Source: Rhizobium sp. BK251
Lineage (GTDB): Bacteria > Pseudomonadota > Alphaproteobacteria > Rhizobiales > Rhizobiaceae
Direction: 5' to 3'
Assembly (NCBI RefSeq): GCF_004345245.1
Contig: NZ_SLUQ01000007.1
Span: forward strand, 1-64,000
Length of the DNA stretch: 64,000 nt
The notes below the pieces were generated by a model that had not been told where the DNA came from, did not search any database, and saw only the letters and a program-made list of their open reading frames with translations. A program made the position numbers and the translations under genes. Shown one piece after another: positions 43,258 to 52,440 of the stretch (the first letter of the stretch is position 1; each line of letters starts with the position of its first letter).

Positions 43258-43286
43258 CTTGAATTTGCCTTGTTTTAATTGTATCG
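43258..43286 (+). promoter_or_regulatory. Candidate rpoZ promoter
   Basis: CTTGAA (43258-43263), a 17-base spacer and GTATCG (43281-43286) match most positions of the rhizobial CTTGAC-N17-CTATAT pattern, giving a leader of about 34 bases. Confidence 0.5.
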
Positions 43287-43326
43287 GGCATCCAACCCAC
43301 GACATTCAGCTCATGAAGGACAGGCA

Positions 43327-43731
43327 ATGGCCCGTGTCACAGTAGAAGATTGCATTGATAAAGTTGAGAACCGCTTCGAGCTCGTTCTGCTTGCCAGCCA
43401 TCGTGCGCGACTGATTTCGCAGGGCGCTTCCATCACCGTCGACCGCGACAACGACAAGAATCCGGTCGTGGCTCTGCGCGAGATTGCCGACGAAAGGCTG
43501 TCTCCCGATGACCTCAAGGAAGACCTCATCCACTCGCTGCAGAAGCATGTCGAGGTGGACGAGCCCGAGCCCGATCCGTCGAGCCTGATCGCCACCGGCA
43601 CGACCGCGGCATCCGAGCGCGAGGAAGAAGAGGACCTGCCGGAAACGATCACTTTCGACCAGATGTCGGAAGAGGACCTGCTTGCCGGTATCGAAGGCCT
43701 CGTTCCGCCGGAAAAAAGCGACGATTACTAA
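43327..43731 (+). CDS. rpoZ: RNA polymerase omega subunit
   Basis: Omega helps fold the beta' subunit and is part of the ppGpp binding site of RNA polymerase. The 134-residue protein begins ARVTVEDCIDKVENRFELV and contains DNDKNPVVALREIA, both hallmarks; the C-terminal half is acidic, longer than in enterobacteria and usual for rhizobia. The ATG at 43327 follows GAAGGACAGG. It is immediately upstream of rsh, the same gene pair found widely in proteobacteria. Confidence 0.96.
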   Translation: MARVTVEDCIDKVENRFELVLLASHRARLISQGASITVDRDNDKNPVVALREIADERLSPDDLKEDLIHSLQKHVEVDEPEPDPSSLIATGTTAASEREEEEDLPETITFDQMSEEDLLAGIEGLVPPEKSDDY

Positions 43732-43780
43732 TCGTCAACCTTGCTCCTGTATTCCGAAAGCATATTATTGCTCATTATGT

Positions 43781-43812
43781 GCGCCAGTCGTTGATTGGCG
43801 CGCTTTTGTTTT
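43781..43812 (+). terminator. Terminator between rpoZ and rsh
   Basis: GCGCCA (43781-43786) pairs with TGGCGC (43796-43801), followed by GC and TTTTGTTTT. With a six-base-pair stem it probably acts as a partial terminator, so that some transcription continues into rsh 16 bases later. Confidence 0.5.
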
Positions 43813-43828
43813 ATCGGAGTAGCTTTGT

Positions 43829-46057
43829 ATGATGCGGCAATACGAGCTCGTTGAGCGCGTTCAGAAATACAAGCCCGACGCCAACGAAGCCCTCCTGAAC
43901 AAAGCCTACGTCTATGCCATGCAGAAGCATGGCCAGCAAAAGCGCGCGAGCGGCGATCCCTACATTTCCCACCCCCTCGAAGTCGCCGCCATCCTCACGG
44001 ACATGCGCCTCGATGAATCGACGATCGCGGTCGCACTTCTCCACGACACGATCGAGGACACGACAGCAACGCGCGCCGAGATCGACGAACTTTTCGGCGA
44101 GGATATCGGGCGTCTCGTCGAAGGGCTGACGAAGATCAAGAAGCTCGATCTCGTGACGCGCAAGGCCAAGCAGGCAGAAAACCTGCGAAAGCTGCTGCTC
44201 GCCATTTCGGATGACGTCCGCGTCCTTCTGGTCAAGCTTGCCGACCGGCTGCACAACATGCGCACGCTGGAGCACATGTCGCCGGAAAAGCGCGCGCGCA
44301 TCTCCGAAGAGACCATGGATATCTATGCGCCGCTCGCCGGACGCATGGGTATGCAGGATATGCGCGACGAGTTCGAGGAGCTCGCCTTTCGCTACATCAA
44401 CCCGGAAGCGCATGAGACCGTCACCAAGCGGCTCGAAGAGCTGTCGCGGCGCAACGAAGGCATCGTCAAGAAGATCGAGACGGAGCTGCGTGATCTCCTG
44501 ATCGCCAACGGCCTTGCCCACCCGGTGGTCAAGGGACGACAGAAGAAGCCCTATTCGGTCTTCCGCAAGATGCAGTCGAAATCGCTTTCCTTCGAGCAGC
44601 TGTCGGACGTCTATGGCTTCCGCATCATCGTGGAAGACATCCCTGCCTGCTATCGCGCGCTGGGCATCGTCCATACGCGCTGGCGCGTCGTGCCCGGCCG
44701 CTTCAAGGACTATATCTCGACGCCGAAGCAGAACGACTATCGCTCGCTGCACACTACGATCATCGGCCCTTCCAGCCAGCGCATCGAGCTGCAGATCCGA
44801 ACCAAGCGCATGCACGAGATCGCCGAGTACGGCATCGCGGCACATGCGCTTTACAAGGATGGCGCCACCAGCCCCGACGGCGAGATACTCTCGCGCGAAT
44901 CCAATGCCTATTCCTGGCTGCGCCACACGATCGAGGCCCTGGCGGAAGGCGACAGCCCGGAGGAGTTCCTCGAGCATACCAAGCTGGAACTCTTCCAGGA
45001 CCAGGTGTTCTGCTTTACCCCGAAGGGGAAGCTGATCGCGCTTCCGCGCGGCGCCACACCGATCGACTTCGCCTATGCGGTGCACACCAATATCGGTGAC
45101 ACGACCGTCGGTGCGAAGATCAACGGCCGCATCATGCCGCTCGTTACCCGCCTGAACAACGGCGATGAGGTGGAGATCATCCGCTCCGGCGTTCAGGTGC
45201 CGCCGGCTGCCTGGGAGGAGATCGTCGTGACCGGCAAGGCGCGTGCGGCGATCCGTCGTGCCACGCGCATGGCAATCCGCAAGCAGTATGCCGGCCTCGG
45301 CCACCGCATCCTTGAGCGCACGTTCGACCGGGCGGGCAAGATCTTCTCGCGCGAGGCCATGAAGCCGGCCCTGCATCGCCTTGGCCAGAAGGATGTCGAG
45401 GACGTGATCGCCGCCGTTGGCCGCGGCGAGATGTCGTCTCTGGATGTCCTGCGCGCCGTATACCCCGACCACCAAGACGAGCGCGTGACCGTCAGGCCTG
45501 CCGGCGACGAGGGCTGGTTCAATGTCCGCAGCGCTGCCGGCATGATCTTCAAGATACCCGGCAAGACCAAGGCGGATCTCGATGCCCCCAGGGCGGGCGA
45601 CGACATGGAGACTTCGCCTATCCGCGGGCTTTCGGGCGACGTCGAGGTCAACTTCGCCTCCACGGGCGCAGTTCCCGGCGACCGCATCGTCGGCATCATG
45701 GAGAGAAAGAAGGGGATCACGATCTACCCGATCCAGTCGCCGGCGCTGCAGCGCTTCGACGACCAGCCGGACCGCTGGATCGACGTTCGCTGGGATCTCG
45801 ACGAGGCGAACAAGTCTCGCTTCATGGCGCGAATCCTCATCAATGCCCTCAACGAGCCGGGCACGCTTGCAAAGGTCGCGCAGACCGTCGCAGGGCTGGA
45901 CGTCAACATCCGGGTGATGAACACGGTCAGCGTTGCCGCTGACTTCACGGAGATGGCCCTTGATGTCGAGGTCTGGGATTTGCGCCAGCTCAACCAGCTC
46001 CTGGCGCAGCTCAAGGAGCTCGACTGCATAGCGACCGTAAAGCGTCTCTACGAATGA
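43829..46057 (+). CDS. rsh: Bifunctional (p)ppGpp synthetase/hydrolase (RelA/SpoT homologue)
   Basis: This is the single long stringent-response enzyme typical of rhizobia. The 742-residue protein has an HD hydrolase domain (about 20-200, with YISHPLEVA, ALLHDTIEDT and KLADRLHNMRT). The synthetase domain (about 240-360) has GRFKDYISTPK, YRSLHT and ELQIRTKRMHEIAE. A TGS domain (about 400-460, FCFTPKGKLIALPRGATPIDFAYAVHT), a helical domain and a C-terminal ACT domain (LINALNEPGTLAKVAQ) follow. Both catalytic motifs are intact. It may start at either of two adjacent ATGs (43829 or 43832). Confidence 0.95.
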   Translation: MMRQYELVERVQKYKPDANEALLNKAYVYAMQKHGQQKRASGDPYISHPLEVAAILTDMRLDESTIAVALLHDTIEDTTATRAEIDELFGEDIGRLVEGLTKIKKLDLVTRKAKQAENLRKLLLAISDDVRVLLVKLADRLHNMRTLEHMSPEKRARISEETMDIYAPLAGRMGMQDMRDEFEELAFRYINPEAHETVTKRLEELSRRNEGIVKKIETELRDLLIANGLAHPVVKGRQKKPYSVFRKMQSKSLSFEQLSDVYGFRIIVEDIPACYRALGIVHTRWRVVPGRFKDYISTPKQNDYRSLHTTIIGPSSQRIELQIRTKRMHEIAEYGIAAHALYKDGATSPDGEILSRESNAYSWLRHTIEALAEGDSPEEFLEHTKLELFQDQVFCFTPKGKLIALPRGATPIDFAYAVHTNIGDTTVGAKINGRIMPLVTRLNNGDEVEIIRSGVQVPPAAWEEIVVTGKARAAIRRATRMAIRKQYAGLGHRILERTFDRAGKIFSREAMKPALHRLGQKDVEDVIAAVGRGEMSSLDVLRAVYPDHQDERVTVRPAGDEGWFNVRSAAGMIFKIPGKTKADLDAPRAGDDMETSPIRGLSGDVEVNFASTGAVPGDRIVGIMERKKGITIYPIQSPALQRFDDQPDRWIDVRWDLDEANKSRFMARILINALNEPGTLAKVAQTVAGLDVNIRVMNTVSVAADFTEMALDVEVWDLRQLNQLLAQLKELDCIATVKRLYE

Positions 46058-46272
46058 GCGACGGGTGCCACGAGGTGCCCGATCGCTCCGTCTGAGCCGC
46101 CGGCCGGCAATGTTGCATAATTTATAGCCGCTTTCGGGTATGGCTTGCCTCGTTTCCGGCATAGGTATGCACCAGCCGCATGACTGGTTCTATGTTAGCG
46201 CTGTGGTAATTGAGGCCCGCTGCTCTTATCTTCTGGTCATCAGGAAATTGAAACCAGAGATGAGGCAAGACA

Positions 46273-46422
46273 ATGTTTACCCCGATCAGGAAATTCGCCC
46301 GCGCTTTGCGTGCTCCGACTGTAGAAGAACGCGAGATGGCTTATCTGAATGGCTCGCATGACCGGATCGATCTTGAGTATCGCCAGCGTCAGGTCGACCG
46401 CGGACTGTTCCGTTTCCGATAA
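46273..46422 (+). CDS. 49-residue DUF3563-like small protein
   Basis: The frame ATG 46273 to TAA 46422 encodes a basic-then-charged peptide starting MFTPIRKFARALRAPTVEER, with AYLNGSHDRIDLEYRQRQVD and ending RGLFRFR. This matches the pattern of the DUF3563 group: a short amphipathic start, EEREMAYLN, DLE.RQR..D.G. Such proteins are common in alpha- and betaproteobacteria and have no known function. GAGGCAAGA lies just upstream. It lies 215 bases after rsh and 141 before the DUF2062 gene. Its small size explains why it is easily missed. Confidence 0.7.
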   Translation: MFTPIRKFARALRAPTVEEREMAYLNGSHDRIDLEYRQRQVDRGLFRFR

Positions 46423-46563
46423 GCTTGCATTTATACTTGAATGAGGAAGGGGCGTCCTGTTCTGTGCGCCCCGATGGAAAGTACAAGCTCTGCGAATCCT
46501 GTCTTTGGATAGGATACCATCAGCGGCTATTGTCATGGCGGCGTTATACGCTAAATTCGCGCC

Positions 46564-47151
46564 ATGCTGTTTCGCCGTAGAAAGCCCCCCAGGTTCCGCG
46601 AAAAATTGCGGTCATTGATCTGGCCCCGCAAAGGCCCGCTCCGACCTCTTCGCTATTATCGGATGCGTGTGTTGCGCCTTGCGGCTTCGCCCTATTCCGT
46701 GGCGATGGGTGTCGCGATCGGCGTGGCGATCTCGTGGACGCCGCTTCTCGGCTTGCATGTCATCATTGCCATCGCTTTGGCCTACCTCAGTGCGGCCAGC
46801 GTGGTGGCGGCCGTGCTTGGCACGACCATCGGCAATCCGATAACCTTTCCCTTTATCTGGGCGACGAGCTGGGAGCTCGGCCATATCCTTCTCGGAAGGG
46901 AGAAGGCATTGCCGGCTACCGGCATCGACCTCGCCGAGATGCTGAAGAAGCTCGAGATTTCCCAGCTTTGGAAACCGGTTCTTGAGCCCATGCTCATCGG
47001 CGCGATCCCGCTCGCGCTCATCACCGGCGTCGTCGTCTACACCATCACCTTCTATGCTGTCCGTGAATTCCAGACGCGTCGTAGGATGCGGTTAAGCGAG
47101 CGCCTGCGCGCGCTGCCAGATGGCGCGGCAGAGAGCACTCCAACCACATGA
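46564..47151 (+). CDS. DUF2062-domain membrane protein
   Basis: The 195-residue protein has a basic N-terminus, hydrophobic segments at about 45-80 and 145-165, and the DUF2062 signature around SPYSVAMGVAIGVAISWTPLLGLH and TTIGNPITFPFIW. Function is unknown; family members often sit next to glycosyltransferases or lipid genes. It is followed by acpS 43 bases later and is probably co-transcribed with it. Confidence 0.85.
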   Translation: MLFRRRKPPRFREKLRSLIWPRKGPLRPLRYYRMRVLRLAASPYSVAMGVAIGVAISWTPLLGLHVIIAIALAYLSAASVVAAVLGTTIGNPITFPFIWATSWELGHILLGREKALPATGIDLAEMLKKLEISQLWKPVLEPMLIGAIPLALITGVVVYTITFYAVREFQTRRRMRLSERLRALPDGAAESTPTT

Positions 47152-47194
47152 CGGCGCAAGCACGGCGCCCGCTCTTTTCCAAAGGGTTCCATTG

Positions 47195-47599
47195 ATGATC
47201 ATCGGCATCGGCAGCGATCTCATCGACATCCGTCGTGTGGAGAAGTCGATCGAGCGCTTCGGCGAGCGTTTCACTCATCGCTGCTTCACGGAGATCGAGA
47301 GGGCGAAATCGGACCGCCGCAAGAACCGCGCGGCATCCTACGCCAAGCGCTTTGCGGCAAAAGAGGCGTGCTCGAAAGCGCTCGGCACCGGTCTTTCCCA
47401 GGGAGTTTTCTGGAAGGACATGGGTGTTGTCAACTTGCCGAGCGGCAAGCCCACGATGATGCTGACAGGGGGCGCCGCGGAAAGATTGCAGGCGATGCTG
47501 CCGCCCGGTCACAGGGCCGCCATCCATTTGACGATAACCGACGACCATCCGCTGGCTCAAGCCTTTGTGATCATAGAAGCCCTGCCGGACGGCGCATGA
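47195..47599 (+). CDS. acpS: Holo-[acyl-carrier-protein] synthase
   Basis: AcpS moves the phosphopantetheine arm of CoA onto acyl carrier protein. The 134-residue protein has the metal-binding aspartate in GIGSDLIDIRRVE, the glutamate in FAAKEACSKALGTG and a C-terminal LTITDDHPLAQAFVIIE. The ATG at 47195 was chosen because the conserved MIIGIGSDL begins there, with AAAGGG upstream. It heads the acpS-lepB-rnc-era order. Confidence 0.95.
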   Translation: MIIGIGSDLIDIRRVEKSIERFGERFTHRCFTEIERAKSDRRKNRAASYAKRFAAKEACSKALGTGLSQGVFWKDMGVVNLPSGKPTMMLTGGAAERLQAMLPPGHRAAIHLTITDDHPLAQAFVIIEALPDGA

Positions 47600-47712
47600 A
47601 CGGGCTTGTGTCTCGCTTTTAATGTTCGCGCCATTGCCGCGATGGACCGAACTCGCTAGAGAGAAGCTCGAAGAAATTTGCGCCGCCGCCGCGTATACAA
47701 GGATAAGACTGC

Positions 47713-48456
47713 GTGTCTGAGAAAGTCGAAAAGAAGCAGAACGCCCTCTGGGAAAACATCAAGGTCATCATACAGGCGCTGCTCCTGGCGATGGTCATTC
47801 GAACTGTTTTCTTCCAGCCCTTCACCATTCCGTCCGGCTCCATGATGCCGACGCTCCTGGTGGGCGACTACATCTTCGTCAACAAGTTCGCATACGGCTA
47901 TTCCAAGTACTCCCTGCCGTTCTCCCCCGATCTCTTCAGCGGCCGAATCTTCTCAAGTGAGCCGAAGCGCGGCGACATCGTCGTCTTCCGTTTCCCGCCG
48001 AACCCGCAGATCGATTACATCAAGCGCCTCGTCGGCCTTCCGGGCGACCATATCCAGGTGAAGGAAGGGATACTCTACATCAACGGACAGGCCGTTCCGC
48101 GCGTACCCGACGGTACCTTCACATCTGACTACCGGCTTGATCCGGGCGAAGACGTCCCGGTCTATCGCGAAACGCTGGACGATGGCGTGACCTATGACAC
48201 GCTCGACCAGTCGCCCAATTCCCGCGCGGACAACACGCGCGAGTTCATCGTGCCCGAGGGCCATTATTTCATGATGGGTGACAACCGCGACAATTCGCTC
48301 GACAGCCGCTTCGACGTCGGCTTCGTCCCCGCGGAGAACCTTGTCGGTCGCGCCAGCATCATCTTCTTCTCGCTCGGCAACGACACCTCGTTCCGCGAGT
48401 TCTGGAAATGGCCGGCAAACATGCGTTGGGACCGCCTCTTTAAGGTTGTCGAATGA
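47713..48456 (+). CDS. lepB: Signal peptidase I
   Basis: LepB removes signal peptides from exported proteins at the outer face of the inner membrane. The 247-residue protein has one N-terminal membrane segment (about 14-34), the catalytic serine in PSGSMMPTL, the general-base lysine in YIKRLVGLPGD and the box E motif MGDNRDNSLDSR. It starts with GTG at 47713. Its last four bases overlap rnc (ATGA). Confidence 0.95.
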   Translation: MSEKVEKKQNALWENIKVIIQALLLAMVIRTVFFQPFTIPSGSMMPTLLVGDYIFVNKFAYGYSKYSLPFSPDLFSGRIFSSEPKRGDIVVFRFPPNPQIDYIKRLVGLPGDHIQVKEGILYINGQAVPRVPDGTFTSDYRLDPGEDVPVYRETLDDGVTYDTLDQSPNSRADNTREFIVPEGHYFMMGDNRDNSLDSRFDVGFVPAENLVGRASIIFFSLGNDTSFREFWKWPANMRWDRLFKVVE

Positions 48457-49172
48457 GCAAGGCGCAGACGCTCTCAGCGGCGGACCGTGCCAGGCTTGAA
48501 GCCGCGATTGGCCACGAGTTCGCCTCGAAGGAGCGCCTCGACCGTGCGCTTACGCATGCGAGTTCGCGTACGGAGCGCGGCGGCAATTACGAACGCCTGG
48601 AATTCCTAGGCGACCGCGTACTCGGCCTTTGCGTGGCAGAACTTTTGTTCAAGACCTTCGGGGCCGCCTCCGAAGGCGAGCTTTCCGTACGTCTGAACCA
48701 GCTTGTAAGTGCCGAGACCTGCGCGCAGGTGGCCGACGAGCTGAAGCTGCATCTCTATATCCGCACCGGCTCGGACGTGAAAAGACTGACCGGCAAGCGC
48801 ATGATGAACGTTCGCGCCGACGTGGTGGAGAGCCTGATAGCGGCTCTCTATCTCGATGGCGGGCTCGAGATCGCGCGCCAGTTCATCCTGCGATATTGGG
48901 AAGGACGAGCGGTACGGGCGGACGGCGCAAAGCGGGACGCCAAGACGGAACTGCAGGAGTGGGCGCACGCGAAATTCGGCGTCACGCCCGTTTACAGGAT
49001 TGAAGATCGAAGCGGACCGGATCATGATCCCCGCTTCACGGTCACGGTACAGATCGCGGGGATCGCGCCGGAGACGGGGATAGAGCGCTCGAAGCGTGCT
49101 GCCGAACAGGTGGCGGCAACGCGAATACTCGAGCGCGAAGGAATTTGGCAGAAAGCGTCTGCCGGAAATTGA
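48453..49172 (+). CDS. rnc: Ribonuclease III
   Basis: RNase III cuts double-stranded RNA, including rRNA precursors. The 239-residue protein has the signature NYERLEFLGDRVLGL, the second acidic cluster with DVVESLIAALYLDGG, and a C-terminal double-stranded-RNA-binding domain (DAKTELQEWAHAKFG to SKRAAEQVAATRIL). It is coupled to lepB by an ATGA overlap and is followed by era eight bases on, the classic rnc-era order. Confidence 0.96.
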   Translation: MSKAQTLSAADRARLEAAIGHEFASKERLDRALTHASSRTERGGNYERLEFLGDRVLGLCVAELLFKTFGAASEGELSVRLNQLVSAETCAQVADELKLHLYIRTGSDVKRLTGKRMMNVRADVVESLIAALYLDGGLEIARQFILRYWEGRAVRADGAKRDAKTELQEWAHAKFGVTPVYRIEDRSGPDHDPRFTVTVQIAGIAPETGIERSKRAAEQVAATRILEREGIWQKASAGN

Positions 49173-49180
49173 CGGGAAAA

Positions 49181-50125
49181 ATGACGGAAGAAAACGAGAT
49201 GGCGGCCGCTGACGGCCAGCCCGAAGCTGTTGGCGTTACGCATTCGGGCTTTGTCGCCCTGATCGGGCCGACCAATGCCGGCAAGTCGACGCTGGTGAAC
49301 CGGCTTGTGGGGGCGAAAGTATCGATTGTCAGCCACAAGGTGCAGACAACGCGTGCGGTCGTGCGCGGCATCGCGATCCACAACAATGCGCAGATCGTGT
49401 TCATGGATACTCCGGGCATTTTCAAGCCGCGTCGACGGCTTGACCGCGCCATGGTGACGTCCGCATGGGGTGGCGCGAAGGATGCCGATTTCGTCATGCT
49501 GCTGATCGACAGCGAGCGCGGGCTTCGCGGCGACGCCGAGGCAATCCTGGAAGGCCTCAAGGAAGTGCCGCAGCCGAAGCTCCTTGTCCTCAATAAGATC
49601 GATCGGGTGCAGCGCGAGGATCTCCTGAAGCTTGCCTCCGCCGCCAACGAGAAGATCGCTTTCGAGCGTACCTTCATGATTTCAGCAGAGAACGGCTCAG
49701 GCTGCGAAGACGTCATGGATTACCTGGCAGCCACCCTGCCGGAAGGCCCATGGTATTACCCGGAGGACCAGATCTCGGATCTGCCGATGCGGCAGCTCGC
49801 AGCAGAAATTACCCGCGAAAAACTCTTCCTGCGCCTGCATCAGGAATTACCCTATTCCTCGCATGTCGAAACCGAGAAGTGGGAAGAACGGAAGGACGGT
49901 TCCGTTCGTATCGAACAGGTGATCTACGTAGAGCGTGACAGCCAGAAGAAGATCGCACTCGGCAAGGGCGGCGAGACGATCAAGGCGATTTCGACGGCCT
50001 CCCGCAAGGAACTGTCCGAGATTCTCGAGCAGCCGGTGCACTTGTTCCTGTTCGTCAAGGTCCGCGAAAACTGGGGAGACGATCCGGAGCGGTTCCGGGA
50101 AATGGGCCTGGATTTCTCGAAATAA
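49181..50125 (+). CDS. era: GTPase Era
   Basis: Era binds 16S rRNA and helps 30S subunit maturation. The 314-residue protein has G1 GPTNAGKST, G3 DTPG, G4 NKID and a C-terminal KH domain (EQVIYVERDSQKKIALGKGGETIKAIS). The start at ATG 49181 gives a 15-residue variable tail before the G domain; the frame upstream to 49145 lies within rnc. It forms a unit with lepB and rnc. Confidence 0.95.
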   Translation: MTEENEMAAADGQPEAVGVTHSGFVALIGPTNAGKSTLVNRLVGAKVSIVSHKVQTTRAVVRGIAIHNNAQIVFMDTPGIFKPRRRLDRAMVTSAWGGAKDADFVMLLIDSERGLRGDAEAILEGLKEVPQPKLLVLNKIDRVQREDLLKLASAANEKIAFERTFMISAENGSGCEDVMDYLAATLPEGPWYYPEDQISDLPMRQLAAEITREKLFLRLHQELPYSSHVETEKWEERKDGSVRIEQVIYVERDSQKKIALGKGGETIKAISTASRKELSEILEQPVHLFLFVKVRENWGDDPERFREMGLDFSK

Positions 50126-50236
50126 GCGCCACGCAAGTCCTCTTGCCGCTCCATGGTTGTGCTCGAACGGAACAAATCGCGCCTTCGCGTATTAAGGTGT
50201 TGATTTGTCGGGCAGATCAGGAGGGCAAGGGTAGGG

Positions 50237-50989
50237 ATGGCGACAGCAAAGACCGTTCACGCGATGAAGACCCCCTGCGAGGACTGTCCGCTGAGGGGAT
50301 TGCCGCATTTCCGGGAGTTCAGCCGGGAAGAGCTTGAATTCGTTTCTCGCTTCAAGAAGGGGGAGCTCGCGGTCGACGCCGGTGCGACCATCCTCGTGGA
50401 AGGGGCTCACAGCGCCCACCTCTTCACGGTACTCACCGGCTGGGGTTTTCGCTACAAGACGCTGGAGGACGGCCGCAGGCAGATCCTCAATTACGTTATG
50501 CCGGGCGACCTGATCGGGCTGCAAGGCACGGTCATGGGCGAGATGCAGCATTCCATCGAGGCCCTTTCGCCGGTTTCGCTGTGTGTTTTCGAGCGCGACA
50601 GCCTGATGACGCTCTACAACAGGCATGCGTCCCTTGCCTTTGATATCACCTGGATTGCTGCGCGCGAGGAGAGGATCCTGGACGAGCATCTCCTGAGCGT
50701 CGGCCGTCGTTCGGCGCTTGAGCGGGCGGCCTACCTCATCGCCTATCTCTATGAACGCGCACGCGTCCTCAAGCTTTTTAACGGTCGCAGCTTTCTGCCG
50801 GTCACGCAGCAGCACATTGCCGACACTCTCGGCCTCTCGATCGTCCACACCAACAAGACCTTGAAAAAACTCGCGGAGCGCGGATTGATCCGATGGCAGG
50901 AGCGCGGATGCGACGTGCTGGATGGGGAGGGCCTGTCGACGCTCGCAGGGTGGGAAGGGCAGGACGGAAACCTTAGACCCTTCATATGA
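50237..50989 (+). CDS. Crp/Fnr-family transcriptional regulator
   Basis: The 250-residue protein has an N-terminal cysteine pair (PCEDCPLRG, Cys14 and Cys17), a cNMP-type sensor domain (about 25-140), a dimer helix and a helix-turn-helix (about 185-215, LPVTQQHIADTLGLSIVHTNKTLKKL). Compared with E. coli Fnr, equivalents of Cys20, Cys23 and Cys122 are visible (Cys14, Cys17, Cys116), but the position of Cys29 is a proline (residue 23). It is therefore unclear whether it holds an oxygen-sensing [4Fe-4S] cluster. The cAMP-binding residues of Crp are also absent. GGGTAGGG precedes the ATG. Its targets are unknown. Confidence 0.88.
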   Translation: MATAKTVHAMKTPCEDCPLRGLPHFREFSREELEFVSRFKKGELAVDAGATILVEGAHSAHLFTVLTGWGFRYKTLEDGRRQILNYVMPGDLIGLQGTVMGEMQHSIEALSPVSLCVFERDSLMTLYNRHASLAFDITWIAAREERILDEHLLSVGRRSALERAAYLIAYLYERARVLKLFNGRSFLPVTQQHIADTLGLSIVHTNKTLKKLAERGLIRWQERGCDVLDGEGLSTLAGWEGQDGNLRPFI

Positions 50990-51227
50990 ACTTTTGCGAT
51001 CTATGTCTTTTTTAAATGCCGATCCCACCCGAATGAGCGTAGATAGAACGCCAGGTCAATTTTGGCCGGGTTCGCCCTATAGTCGACCGTGGCGAAGGAA
51101 ATGGCTAAGTGATTGTTTTGGTGGAACGGTACTTTCTGGGACGACCCTTGCGGTGGCCGCGGAGGCGATTAATGTTGGAGTTGTCGGGTCGATCCGGCGA
51201 ATATACGTGTTTCGAGGTAGGGCGGCC

Positions 51228-51590
51228 GTGAAACCAAAAAGTGTCCTCATCCTTGAAGACAGCCTTATCATCGCGATGGAGGTTGAGGAAATTCTTCGCT
51301 CCATCGGCGTCGAGCATGTTGAGATGGTGGCGAACCTCGATGAGGCGGCCAAGGCGCTTGATACCCAACAGCCCGATTTTGCGCTGCTCGACGTCAACCT
51401 CGGCGAGGCAATGAGCTTCGATTTTGCTCGTATTCTGAGGGCGCGCGACATTCCTTTCGGCTTCGTGAGCGGCTATTCGGATACGGGGGATTTTCCCGAC
51501 GACCTGCAGCAGACGCCGCTTCTTGTGAAGCCGTTCGACGACACGGCGATGCACGATTTCCTGCGTGCCTTCTTCTCCTCGGCGGGTTGA
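51228..51590 (+). CDS. Single-domain response regulator (CheY-like)
   Basis: The 120-residue protein is a receiver domain only. The acidic pair is in ILEDS, the phospho-accepting aspartate in FALLDVNLG (near residue 54), a serine in FVSGYS and the lysine in LLVKPFD. No output domain follows. The GTG at 51228 has GAGGTAGGG upstream; the open frame to 50922 overlaps the Crp gene and is not used. No histidine kinase is nearby, so the partner is unknown. It lies between the regulator and recO. Confidence 0.82.
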   Translation: MKPKSVLILEDSLIIAMEVEEILRSIGVEHVEMVANLDEAAKALDTQQPDFALLDVNLGEAMSFDFARILRARDIPFGFVSGYSDTGDFPDDLQQTPLLVKPFDDTAMHDFLRAFFSSAG

Positions 51591-51666
51591 TCCCGGCAAG
51601 CACCTAACGCTTCCGCTCCGGATGCTCTAGAATGGATTCGAGACTGGCGAGAGGATAACGCGGCTC

Positions 51667-52440
51667 ATGCAGTGGCATGATCAGGCCATCATATTGGGCG
51701 TCAAGCGCCATGGCGAGACGAGCGTCATCGCAGAGGTGATGACGCGTGAACGCGGCCGCCATCTCGGCCTTGTCCGCTCCGGGCGATCGCGCACCATGCA
51801 GCCCGTTCTCCAGCCGGGCAATGAAGTCGAGGTGACCTGGCGAGCGCGGCTCGACGAGCATCTCGGCGAGTTTCGGTTGGAGCCGGTGCAGCTGCGCGCC
51901 GCACGGCTGATGGAAACGGCGACTGCCGTCTACGGTGTCCAGGCCATGGGTGCGCTGCTACGCCTCCTGCCGGAGCGCGACCCCCATCCCCATCTCTATG
52001 AGGCGCTTCAAATCATCCTGGAGAACCTGCATGATCCGGCCGACGCCGGTGAACTGTTCGTCCGCTTCGAGCTCGCAGTACTGAACGATCTCGGTTTCGG
52101 GCTTGACCTCAACGAATGCGCGGCGACCGGCGTAAGTGACGAACTCGTCTATGTCTCACCGAAATCGGGACGTGCCGTCTGCCGCACTGCCGGTGCGCCC
52201 TGGGCCGACAAGATGCTCGCATTGCCGGCCTTTCTCAACGCGAGCGGAAAGCGTGCAGCCGACAGCGACAGCCTCGCGGCAGGATTCCGTCTGACAGGCT
52301 TCTTCCTGCACCGGCATGTCTACGAGCCCCGCGGGATCGAGGCGGCTGCCGCGCGGGATGGCTTCGTCCAGGCGGCCTTGAAGGCGTTGAGGGAGCCGCG
52401 CCTCCATGCACCGAGTGCCGACGATCGCCTGTCCGGCTAG
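51667..52440 (+). CDS. recO: DNA repair protein RecO
   Basis: RecO loads RecA onto single-stranded DNA coated with SSB. The 257-residue protein has the N-terminal OB fold (MQWHDQAIILGVKRHGETS, GLVRSGRS) and a helical domain (RFELAVLNDLGFGLDL). The zinc-binding cysteines of many RecO proteins are partly kept (CAATG and VCRTAG). RecO after era is a common alphaproteobacterial order. The last four bases overlap the convergent MOSC gene. Confidence 0.94.
   Translation: MQWHDQAIILGVKRHGETSVIAEVMTRERGRHLGLVRSGRSRTMQPVLQPGNEVEVTWRARLDEHLGEFRLEPVQLRAARLMETATAVYGVQAMGALLRLLPERDPHPHLYEALQIILENLHDPADAGELFVRFELAVLNDLGFGLDLNECAATGVSDELVYVSPKSGRAVCRTAGAPWADKMLALPAFLNASGKRAADSDSLAAGFRLTGFFLHRHVYEPRGIEAAAARDGFVQAALKALREPRLHAPSADDRLSG

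Noticed and set aside
43811..46162. A 783-codon open frame antisense to rsh
   Set aside because: The rsh gene on the plus strand has all its domain motifs. The antisense frame has biased composition, no domain and no ribosome site.
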